From NCBI GenBank assembly GCA_937959375.1, contig CALGLS010000016.1, forward strand, positions 1 to 36,283: 36,283 bases of DNA, read 5' to 3'. The position numbers were made by a program, and so were the translations under genes. Each line of letters starts with the position of its first letter. Position 1 is the first letter of the stretch. The notes under the pieces are model-generated. The model made no database searches and was not told the origin of the DNA. It was given only the letters and a program-made list of their open reading frames with translations. This document shows positions 1 to 7,225 of this stretch, piece by piece. This DNA comes from an uncultured Saprospiraceae bacterium. GTDB taxonomy: Bacteria; Bacteroidota; Bacteroidia; Chitinophagales; Saprospiraceae.

Positions 1-76
1 GTTGAATTCTGAATTTTGAATCGCTGATTTTTGCCTTCTACCGTGTTAAGGGGAAAATCAAAATTCCGAATTCAAC
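1..76. repeat. Imperfect inverted repeat at the window edge
   Basis: Bases 1-19 and 58-76 are inverted copies of each other over 19 positions with one mismatch (base 10 against 67), built around GTTGAATTC and GAATTCAAC and separated by 38 bases. No gene is visible around it. It lies beyond the end of the first cargo gene, so it could be a distal hairpin or an intergenic repeat whose left context is missing. A related string, TCAAAATTCCG, recurs near 32785. Confidence 0.6.
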
Positions 77-139
77 GATTCATTATTATCCTTCTTTTAC
101 CCCGAATGAGCATTTAAAATAGACTTATGTATATACAGT

Positions 140-208
140 AGGCTGACCAGACGGGCATTTTACATTTAGACCCTGTTCCGAATGCCAAACTCAATTAACG
201 GTCAGCCT
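140..208 (-). other. Nested hairpin downstream of the first T9SS cargo gene
   Basis: AGGCTGACC at 140-148 pairs perfectly with GGTCAGCCT at 200-208. Inside it GGCATT at 154-159 pairs with AATGCC at 181-186. On the minus strand this lies 19-87 bases after the stop codon of the gene at 227-2167. There is no T-run on its far side, so it is not a classical intrinsic terminator. It may be a 3' stabilising structure or a weak terminator. CCTGTTCCG occurs twice, at 172-180 and 206-214. The rest of 1-226 holds no gene that I can see. Confidence 0.5.
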
Positions 209-226
209 GTTCCGGCTTCGGTCTCC

Positions 227-2167
227 TTAATCCCTCACCAGATTTAATTTCTGATTAGCAATTAGTGCATTTTTATCATTCACTGTCAGGTAATAAATTC
301 CAGCATTTAGCCCTAAGCTTGACAGATCAATAAATGACTCTCTTTCATTTCTAGCATCAATTTCTGTAATAAAAACTTGCTTACCGGTTGTATTGGTAAT
401 AATCATCTGAATACTTTCTTTCCCAAAATCTCCTATCCATCTAACATTAATTCCGCGACTAGCGACTACCGGATTTGGGAAAACATTAATTTTTGCTTCT
501 TCCATTTTGATTATCGCTGTTACTATTTTCGAATATTCAAATTGACCGTCAAAGTCAACTTGCTTTAATCGATAATAGTTTTCACCAAAATAAGGTTTAT
601 CATGTTCGTAGGTATAATATTGGATTTCATCAGTAGTTCCATTACCTGTTACATGACCTACAGGAACATAGTCTCTACCGTCCACACTGTGTTCAACAAT
701 AAAGTAATCGTTGTTTAATTCCGTTGCTGTTTCCCAAGTCAAAACGACTGCTTCATTATCTACTACTTGCGACCTAAAGCTCACCAATTCTACTGGTAAT
801 GCCGACGGATTAGGTTGTCTGGTTGACAATTGGAAAGCACCTCCTACATTATCATTAAAAGCATACATTCGAATGTAGATATACTCGTTGGCCAAGTCTG
901 CATCATTGATTTCCAACTTAGCTCCAAATGGATTTTGACTACCAAAATAATTACAAGCAAATTGAGTTAGATTTCCACAAACTCCAGTGTAGGCAGTTAG
1001 TACTGGTTTTACATCGTAGGTTTCATCTACTTTAGTATCAATAACCAACTCTCCATTTGAAGGCACCTGTACATAAAACCAAATGTCTTTACCTGTAAAC
1101 AGTCCACAGGTAGGTTCCGCTCCATCATCTTGCGAGTACTGATTGGTATAAGGCGTGTACCTATCGATGTCTGAGATATCCTTTAACTCAATGGCATCCG
1201 AACAGACATCAAGACGAGGTTCTACAACTAACATATCGAAGGTTCCTCCCCATTTATCATTATCCCCAAAAACTTGAATCATGATGTCTTCTCCAGCTAG
1301 ATCAGCATCGTCAATAATTACTTCTCCTCCAGCATCTCTTGAACCATAATCGCTACACTCATAAAGCGTCATTGCATCATAGTTTTCGCCTTCGACAGTA
1401 TAAACTACAACAACAGGATTAATGGTTCCTGGGTTCGTTTCAACAACCAACTTACCACTCATCGGTACTTCTGATTTAAACCAAAGGTCACCTCCTTTGT
1501 ACTTTCCACATTCAGGGTTATTGTAACCATATGTTTCACTTGTAGATTCAGTACTAAAAGTTTGAAACTCGAATGTACATTGCTTATCACTCAATTTTAA
1601 TGCTGAGGAAGGGCCATCGTTAGGCGGTGCAACATCTTCAAGAATAGAGGCCCTTATTTGAAACTCTCCTCCTACGTTAGATCCATACCTAAACACTCGA
1701 ACATAAATATATTCTCCAGCAAGATCTATATCCTGAATTCGAATTAGACTATTTATATTCCCTTCTTGAAGACCTATTTCTGAACAAACATATTCTGTCA
1801 AATTACTAGGAGTTCCTGTGTAAGCAGACATCACTACTTTAGGATTTGTATTAGTTTTAGCTTCAATCTGCATATTCCCAGAAGCTGGTACAATCATTTT
1901 AATCCATACGTCTGCCCCACTATATGAGCCACAAGAAGGAAGTGGTTGCACCAAAGAATTGGAAGCTAACTCATTTGTAAATGTATGCATTTGATTGCTA
2001 AACGCTACAGGAATTTCTATAGCATTTGTTGGATTATCATTAATGGGTTGTGCATAACTAACAGTTGTCGCTAATATAAAAAATAGCGCTAAGCAGATTG
2101 TTTTTTGGATTGCTCCGATGATGTAATAATTGTTTTCTTTTCTAGTATTTGGTTTGGCTTTACTCAT
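227..2167 (-). CDS. Secreted T9SS type A cargo with three PPC-like repeats (paralogue 1)
   Basis: Predicted secreted or surface-anchored protein of 646 aa, exported by Sec and then by the type IX secretion system. Residues 1-39 form a long signal peptide ending SYA before QPIND. Three repeats of about 140 aa follow (roughly 41-178, 179-318 and 319-450). Each contains a [D/N]xxxxAIxL start, a CGxYxGxDxWF-like core, a Cys pair and an [AG]xxIxI[RQ]xF/Y tail, resembling pre-peptidase C-terminal (PPC) or jelly-roll modules. Residues 455-560 form a fibronectin-like linker (ALPVELVSF, YYRLKQVDFDG) usual in T9SS proteins. Residues 562-646 form a type A sorting domain (NVFPNP, GIYYLTV, final KLNLVRD). 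No catalytic motif is seen, so an adhesin, matrix or binding role is inference. It is the first of three tandem paralogues, and its C-terminal third is almost identical to that of the next one. Transcription is probably monocistronic from the sigma-54-type site at 2298-2343. Confidence 0.85.
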   Translation of the reverse strand: MSKAKPNTRKENNYYIIGAIQKTICLALFFILATTVSYAQPINDNPTNAIEIPVAFSNQMHTFTNELASNSLVQPLPSCGSYSGADVWIKMIVPASGNMQIEAKTNTNPKVVMSAYTGTPSNLTEYVCSEIGLQEGNINSLIRIQDIDLAGEYIYVRVFRYGSNVGGEFQIRASILEDVAPPNDGPSSALKLSDKQCTFEFQTFSTESTSETYGYNNPECGKYKGGDLWFKSEVPMSGKLVVETNPGTINPVVVVYTVEGENYDAMTLYECSDYGSRDAGGEVIIDDADLAGEDIMIQVFGDNDKWGGTFDMLVVEPRLDVCSDAIELKDISDIDRYTPYTNQYSQDDGAEPTCGLFTGKDIWFYVQVPSNGELVIDTKVDETYDVKPVLTAYTGVCGNLTQFACNYFGSQNPFGAKLEINDADLANEYIYIRMYAFNDNVGGAFQLSTRQPNPSALPVELVSFRSQVVDNEAVVLTWETATELNNDYFIVEHSVDGRDYVPVGHVTGNGTTDEIQYYTYEHDKPYFGENYYRLKQVDFDGQFEYSKIVTAIIKMEEAKINVFPNPVVASRGINVRWIGDFGKESIQMIITNTTGKQVFITEIDARNERESFIDLSSLGLNAGIYYLTVNDKNALIANQKLNLVRD

Positions 2168-2297
2168 AAAAAAATTCTAATTGAATTATTATCGGGGAGT
2201 AACTTTTTGATTACAGGTTAGTAAAGGGGGAAGAAAAAAGAGGGGAAAAATAGTTATCTCACTTAAAGTAAAATGGACTATAGACTTTTACTTCATG

Positions 2298-2343
2298 AGC
2301 CAAAAATATGCCACCTAAGCTATTAGAAATAAAAAGTGTGACA
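2298..2343 (-). promoter_or_regulatory. Sigma-54-type promoter with upstream TGTCAC box, paralogue 1
   Basis: Read on the minus strand, TGGCATATTTTTGGC has GG and GC separated by exactly 10 bases (GC complement at 2299-2300, GG complement at 2311-2312), the geometry of a -24/-12 sigma-54 promoter. A TGTCAC box (GTGACA on the plus strand, 2338-2343) lies 26 bases from the GG. Transcription would start near 2287, giving a leader of about 120 nt that carries three C-runs (2194-2197, 2226-2230, 2242-2245 as G on the plus strand). The rest of 2168-2550 holds only the terminator of the next gene. Confidence 0.6.
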
Positions 2344-2476
2344 GTTCATCCTCGCTGAAAAGTAAAAAAAGTAACTGCTGCCAAGGGTTTTCATGATTAA
2401 ATAACCTTAAATTTACATTTGTTAAAATTTAGTCCCAGAAAATAAGTAAATGCTCATAACTAAAAAATTGTCTCAA

Positions 2477-2515
2477 ACAAAAAAGAGTTAGTAACTCTCC
2501 TACGATTACTAACTC
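2477..2515 (-). terminator. Intrinsic terminator of paralogue 2
   Basis: GAGTTAGTAA at 2485-2494 pairs perfectly with TTACTAACTC at 2506-2515 (11-nt loop). On the minus strand the stem is followed by a T-run (A-run at 2478-2484 on the plus strand). It is 36 bases beyond the stop codon of the gene at 2551-4503 and separates it from paralogue 1. Confidence 0.8.
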
Positions 2516-2550
2516 CTTTTGACAAAAAATTAATTATGTAACTAAAACAT

Positions 2551-4503
2551 TTAATCTCTCACCAGATTCAATTTCTGATTAGCAATCAATGCATTTTTAT
2601 CATTCACTGTCAAGTAATAAATCCCAGCATTTAGCCCTAAGCTTGAAAGATCAATAAACGATTCTCTTTCATTTCGAGCATCAATTTCTGTAACAAATAC
2701 TTGCTTACCTGTTGTATTGGTAATAATCATCTGAATATTTTCTTTTCCAAAATCTCCAATCCACCTAACATTGATTCCGCGACTAGCAACTACCGGATTT
2801 GGGAAAACATTAATTTTTGCTTCTTCCATTTTAATGATTGCTGTTACTATATTCGAGTATTCAAATTGACCATCAAAATCTACTTGCTTTAGTCGGTAAT
2901 AGTTTTCACCAAAATAAGGCTTTACATGCTCGTAAGTATAGTACTGAATCTCATCAGTCGTTCCATTACCTGTTATATGTCCAACTGGAACATAATTTTT
3001 GCCATCCACGCTATGCTCAACAATGAAGTAATCATTGTTCAATTCAGTTGCCGTTTCCCAAGTCAGTATTACTGCTTCGTTATCTACAACCTGTGATCTA
3101 AAACTTACTAGTTCTACTGGTAGTGCAGAAGGATTTGGTTGTCTGGTTGACATTTGAAATACGCCTCCATTAGGATCACTGAAAGCATACATTCTAATGT
3201 AAATGTATTCGTTAGCTAGGTCTGCATCATTGATTGTTAATTTAGATGCGAATGCGTTTCCACTCCCAAATAAGTTACAATCATATTGAGTTAAGTTTCC
3301 ACAGGTTCCAGTAAAAGCTGAAAGTACTGGTTTAACATCGTAGGTAGCATCTACTTTAGAATCGATTACTAATTCTCCGTTTGCAGGTATTTGAACATAA
3401 AACCAAATGTCTTTATCAATGAACCCTCCACAAGTTGGTTCTGTTCCGTTTTGTTCAGCGTATTGATTGGTATAAGGAATATACTTGTCTATTGCTGAAA
3501 TATCTCTTAATTCAATGGCATCAGAACATACATCTAGCCGTGGTTCCATAACAACAATGTCGAAGGTACCTCCCCAATAATTATAATCTGCAAAAACCTG
3601 AATCATAATCTCTGTACCTGCAAGATCTGCATCATCTATAATAATTTCACCTCCTCTGTCTCTTTTCCCATTAATGCTACAACTATATTCTTCCATCGCT
3701 TCATAATCACCAGAAGCAAGATTTTCTTCGTCAATAGAATAAGCTACTACAACAGGATCCATTGAGCCTGGGTTTGTTTCAATCACTAATTTACCACTCA
3801 TCGGTACTTCTGCCCTGAACCAAACATCTCCTCCTTCATAATTACCACAGGATGGTTCATTAAAGCTTTCAGTTTCAGTAGCTGATACCGTTGTAAATGT
3901 TTGAAATGTAAATGTACATCCATCATCATTTAAAACAACGGCATTTGCAGGATTGTTATTTGAAGGTGCTATTCCATCTAAGAAATAGGCTGCCAACTCA
4001 AATTGTCCTCCTATGCTTGATCCATATCTAAATACTCGAACATAGATCTCCTCCCCTCCAATCGTTATATCATTTATTCTTAGAGAACTACTCTCATCAG
4101 TGTTTGATGCATCTTCCGAACAAGCATATTCTGAAAAACTACCTGGGCTACCTGTATAAACCGAAAAAACTACTTTAGGATTTATACTGGTCTTTGTTTT
4201 AATTGCCATGTGCCCAGATGATGGCACCGTCATTTTAAACCATACATCCGCTCCTGCATATGATCCACAAGAAGGAAGTGGCTGAACTAAGGAATTGGTA
4301 GCAAGTTCATTGGTAAACGTAAAGTAAACGTCACTAGGTGATACATCAAAAAGGATTGCTCCAGATGGTTTATCATTAATTGGTTGCGCATAGCTAATAA
4401 CAGTACCTAGAAAAACGAATAACGATAAGGCTATCACTTTTTTTATTGATCCGAGGATCAAAGGTTTTATTATTTTTTTAAAGTTTGGTTTAATTTTAAT
4501 CAT
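2551..4503 (-). CDS. Secreted T9SS type A cargo with three PPC-like repeats (paralogue 2)
   Basis: A 650-aa paralogue of the neighbouring 646-aa protein with the same architecture: signal peptide to about residue 39 (SYA before QPIND), three PPC-like repeats with CGxYxGxDVWF cores and paired cysteines, the ALPVELVSF/YYRLKQVDFDG linker and a type A sorting domain. From NPSALPVELVSF to the end (about 194 residues) I count only 8 differences from paralogue 1, whereas the second repeat differs at roughly 40% of positions. This fits partial gene conversion or selection on the sorting region. The second repeat carries a small insertion (around ENLASGDYEAM) relative to paralogue 1. No enzymatic motif is visible. 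It has its own terminator and sigma-54-type promoter, so it is probably transcribed alone. Confidence 0.85.
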   Translation of the reverse strand: MIKIKPNFKKIIKPLILGSIKKVIALSLFVFLGTVISYAQPINDKPSGAILFDVSPSDVYFTFTNELATNSLVQPLPSCGSYAGADVWFKMTVPSSGHMAIKTKTSINPKVVFSVYTGSPGSFSEYACSEDASNTDESSSLRINDITIGGEEIYVRVFRYGSSIGGQFELAAYFLDGIAPSNNNPANAVVLNDDGCTFTFQTFTTVSATETESFNEPSCGNYEGGDVWFRAEVPMSGKLVIETNPGSMDPVVVAYSIDEENLASGDYEAMEEYSCSINGKRDRGGEIIIDDADLAGTEIMIQVFADYNYWGGTFDIVVMEPRLDVCSDAIELRDISAIDKYIPYTNQYAEQNGTEPTCGGFIDKDIWFYVQIPANGELVIDSKVDATYDVKPVLSAFTGTCGNLTQYDCNLFGSGNAFASKLTINDADLANEYIYIRMYAFSDPNGGVFQMSTRQPNPSALPVELVSFRSQVVDNEAVILTWETATELNNDYFIVEHSVDGKNYVPVGHITGNGTTDEIQYYTYEHVKPYFGENYYRLKQVDFDGQFEYSNIVTAIIKMEEAKINVFPNPVVASRGINVRWIGDFGKENIQMIITNTTGKQVFVTEIDARNERESFIDLSSLGLNAGIYYLTVNDKNALIANQKLNLVRD

Positions 4504-4635
4504 GGTGTTTATTATTGGAATACAATCAATGAATAATTGAGGGAAATCAACCAGGGGATTAAATGGAGGATGTAAGAGAGAGGAAAGAACCGGGGGTTTC
4601 CAAAAATGGAATGGTTCGACTTACAATATTTGTCA

Positions 4636-4681
4636 AGCCAAAAATATGCCAAGTTAGTATTAGAAGGCTAAAATCGTGACA
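4636..4681 (-). promoter_or_regulatory. Sigma-54-type promoter with upstream TGTCAC box, paralogue 2
   Basis: Minus-strand TTGGCATATTTTTGGC gives GG-N10-GC (GC complement at 4637-4638, GG complement at 4649-4650). The TGTCAC box is GTGACA at 4676-4681 on the plus strand, again 26 bases from the GG. The predicted start near 4625 leaves a leader of about 122 nt with C-runs (plus-strand G at 4541-4543, 4554-4557, 4592-4596). Outside these boxes the intergenic sequence is only weakly similar to that of paralogue 1. The rest of 4504-4892 contains the terminator of paralogue 3 and nothing else I recognise. Confidence 0.6.
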
Positions 4682-4820
4682 GAAGAAACAGCGAAAAAAA
4701 AATAAAAAGTGAACATTGGTAAGGGTTTTCATCTTCAAATCAAGACAAATGCTTACCTATAAAGTGCTTATAAAACTCACCTAATTTGTGTCGAAAATAA
4801 CTTTATTATCATTTTTTTAC

Positions 4821-4854
4821 AAAAAAAAGTGCTTATGCGACCAAGCATAAGCAC
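4821..4854 (-). terminator. Intrinsic terminator of paralogue 3
   Basis: GTGCTTATGC (4829-4838) pairs perfectly with GCATAAGCAC (4845-4854) around a 6-nt loop. On the minus strand the stem is followed by eight T (A-run at 4821-4828). It lies just beyond the stop of the gene at 4893-6866. Confidence 0.9.
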
Positions 4855-4892
4855 CGTTTATTTTTATTACAAATAAAAAACAAGTCACAATT

Positions 4893-6866
4893 CTAGTCTT
4901 TTAACAAGTTTAATTTTTGATGGGTAATCAATGCATTCTTATCACTAATGGTTAGATAATAATGACCTGCATCTAAATTAAGTTTTGAAAAATCGATATA
5001 TACTTCCCGCTGATTCTTAATGTCAACAGACTGTTTTACAACTTGTCTTCCAACCGAATTGGTTATACTGAGTTGAACGACTTCTTTACCAAAGTCTCCA
5101 TTCCAACGAATGCTAATACCTCCTGTAGCTAATGCGGGATTAGGATACACGTTGATTTTTGACTCTTCCATTTTTATAACACCATGTATCACTCTAGAAT
5201 ATTCATACTGACCATCGAAGTCAACTTGCTTTAGTCGGTAGTAGTTTTCACCAAAGAACGGTTCGTCATGAACAAAGCTATAGGTCTGTCGTTCTGAGGT
5301 CGTCCCCTTTCCTTTAATGTGTGTAACCGGTGTATAATCTTTTCCATCTGTACTATGCTCAACGATAAAGTAATCGTTATTCAACTCAGATGCGGTTTCC
5401 CAATACAAGGCGACTTCTTCATTATTAATCACCTCAGATTTGAAAGCAACCAAATCCACAGGCAATGCTGCAGGCTGCGTGGTTGACATCTCAAAACGGC
5501 CACCTACTGCATCCTCATAAGCGTACATTCTCACATAGATATATTGGTTCGAAAGATCCGAATCATTGATGTCGATTTTTGCTCCAAAAGGATTATCTAG
5601 ACTTCCGAAAAAATCACATGCATACTGAGTAAGATTTCCACAAGACCCTGTATAAGCAGTAAGAACAGGTTTTACACCATAGGTTTCATCTACCTTCGTA
5701 TCTATTACGAGCTTTCCATTTGATGGAACTCGCATGAGAAACCAAATATCTTTTCCATTAAAGACCCCACAGGTAGGCTCAGTTCCATTAACAGTTGCAT
5801 ACTGATTGGTGTAGCCAATATATTTTTCGACGAGTGCAGCATCGGCGAGTTCAATCGCATCTTCACATACATCCTGCTGAGGTTCCACTATTGCTATGTC
5901 AAAAGTCCCCTCTCCTCCTACCTGCGTACTAATAGCTCGAATACGGATGTTTTTCCCAGCTAGATTTAAATCATCAATTATTACTTCTCCTCCAGTATCA
6001 ATCATACCATTTTTGCTAAAGGCATATTCTTCTAATTCTCCACAATTACCTTTATATACAACTATCGCCGGTATAATAGTACCTGGGTTTGTTTCTATAT
6101 TTAGCTTCCCACTAGCTGGCACAGTTGCCATAAACCAAATATCTTTTACATCACAACCTACACATTCCACAGGGATATTTAGATCAGTTGTTGCGGAAGC
6201 ATCTACTGTAGAAAAAGATTGAAAATCAAAGGATCCTTTTTCTGTCGTTAATTCTATCGCCTGACTGCATTTGTCATTTGCAACATTAATTGACTGAAAA
6301 TTATATACGCTAATATCAAAAGTTCCTCCTACTGTTGAACCAAATCGGAATACTCTTATATAAATTTCATCTCCAGCCTCCACATCAGCATCATCCAAAT
6401 TAGGGTTAAGTTTAACACGACTACTAACACCTAAATCAGTTGATGGTGTACTTTTAGAGCATTTGATTTCTTCTAGATTATTGCAATTATTTTTGTAGAT
6501 ACTCACTACTACTTTAGGATTCAAAGTAGTGGCTAAATCAATAGCAATCTTATTTTCGGGCATTACTATTTTAAACCAAACATCCGCTCCTTGGTATTGT
6601 CCACATTCGGGTGCCGATACATTGGATCCAGTTGCTAATTCATTGGTATAGGTCGCATATGTTCGCTCTGACATAACATCTAATGCAATTGCTCCAGAGC
6701 AATCATCATTAATAGGTTGTGCAAAAGCGGTTGAAGTTCCCATCAAAAGAAACACTACAATTAGTGTAATGCTGTGGATTGATTTAATCATCAATTTAGT
6801 GTTTAGGTAACTTTCGTAAAAAGTTAATGCGCCAATGGCTTTTTTGTTCTGAATTGTTTTGCTCAT
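4893..6866 (-). CDS. Secreted T9SS type A cargo with three PPC-like repeats (paralogue 3)
   Basis: The 657-aa and most divergent member of the tandem triplet. Order: N-terminal extension, signal peptide ending AFA before QPINDDC (about residues 26-49), three PPC-like repeats with CGxYxGADVWF-type cores, the ALPVDLVAF linker and a type A sorting domain (NVYPNP, GHYYLTI, final KLNLLKD). The second repeat has CVGCDVKDIWF instead of CGxYxGxDxWF. The start is uncertain. I keep the upstream ATG because its MSK opening matches paralogue 1, but the ATG at 6791 (MIKSIHS) would give a more normal signal peptide. Sequence similarity to the other two is even along the protein, unlike the pair 1/2. Function unknown; surface binding or matrix is a guess. 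Preceded by its own sigma-54-type promoter. Confidence 0.83.
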   Translation of the reverse strand: MSKTIQNKKAIGALTFYESYLNTKLMIKSIHSITLIVVFLLMGTSTAFAQPINDDCSGAIALDVMSERTYATYTNELATGSNVSAPECGQYQGADVWFKIVMPENKIAIDLATTLNPKVVVSIYKNNCNNLEEIKCSKSTPSTDLGVSSRVKLNPNLDDADVEAGDEIYIRVFRFGSTVGGTFDISVYNFQSINVANDKCSQAIELTTEKGSFDFQSFSTVDASATTDLNIPVECVGCDVKDIWFMATVPASGKLNIETNPGTIIPAIVVYKGNCGELEEYAFSKNGMIDTGGEVIIDDLNLAGKNIRIRAISTQVGGEGTFDIAIVEPQQDVCEDAIELADAALVEKYIGYTNQYATVNGTEPTCGVFNGKDIWFLMRVPSNGKLVIDTKVDETYGVKPVLTAYTGSCGNLTQYACDFFGSLDNPFGAKIDINDSDLSNQYIYVRMYAYEDAVGGRFEMSTTQPAALPVDLVAFKSEVINNEEVALYWETASELNNDYFIVEHSTDGKDYTPVTHIKGKGTTSERQTYSFVHDEPFFGENYYRLKQVDFDGQYEYSRVIHGVIKMEESKINVYPNPALATGGISIRWNGDFGKEVVQLSITNSVGRQVVKQSVDIKNQREVYIDFSKLNLDAGHYYLTISDKNALITHQKLNLLKD

Positions 6867-6991
6867 GATAAATGGTCTTAATTAAAAAAAAACAAGGGGA
6901 GCAAATAAATAGGAGGAGTAATTGTTTGTGGGAGGAGAATAAAACAATCGTGCCATAGAAAATAGCACTAGTGATTTTATACTTTTTAAGT

Positions 6992-7037
6992 AGCGAAAAT
7001 AATGCCAAGCAAGTAGCACATTCCAATAAGTGTGACA
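6992..7037 (-). promoter_or_regulatory. Sigma-54-type promoter with upstream TGTCAC box, paralogue 3
   Basis: Minus-strand TTGGCATTATTTTCGC keeps GG-N10-GC (GC complement 6993-6994, GG complement 7005-7006). The GTGACA box at 7032-7037 is again 26 bases from the GG, the same spacing as in both other paralogues although the surrounding sequence differs. The predicted start is near 6981 and the leader about 115 nt, with one CCCC run (plus-strand G at 6896-6899). The rest of 6867-7225 holds only the subtilase terminator. Confidence 0.55.
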
Positions 7038-7065
7038 TGCAAAATAATGCAAAAATCAAATTAGT

Positions 7066-7111
7066 ACCAATAAAAACAGGATGTTCTGATATGGAATCAG
7101 AACATCCTGTT
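7066..7111 (-). terminator. Intrinsic terminator of the subtilase gene
   Basis: A perfect 16-bp stem (7075-7090 with 7096-7111, 5-nt loop) made of AACAGGATGTTCTGAT and its complement. On the minus strand it is followed by TTTTATTGG. It lies about 115 bases after the stop of the gene at 7226-9091 and about 30 bases before the TGTCAC box of the next promoter. Confidence 0.8.
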
Positions 7112-7225
7112 ATATGTTAAAATCAATGATTTTTGACGAAAGTGTTCAATGTAGAGAGCCTCTTTGCCTCATACATCTCTGATTTTAGAAGATAGTTAAA
7201 TCTACAGACATCCTATAAAATCTAA

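Noticed and set aside
6796-7059. Minus-strand 87-aa open frame upstream of paralogue 3
   Set aside because: It overlaps the start of paralogue 3 in another frame and covers its predicted promoter and leader; composition is not protein-like.
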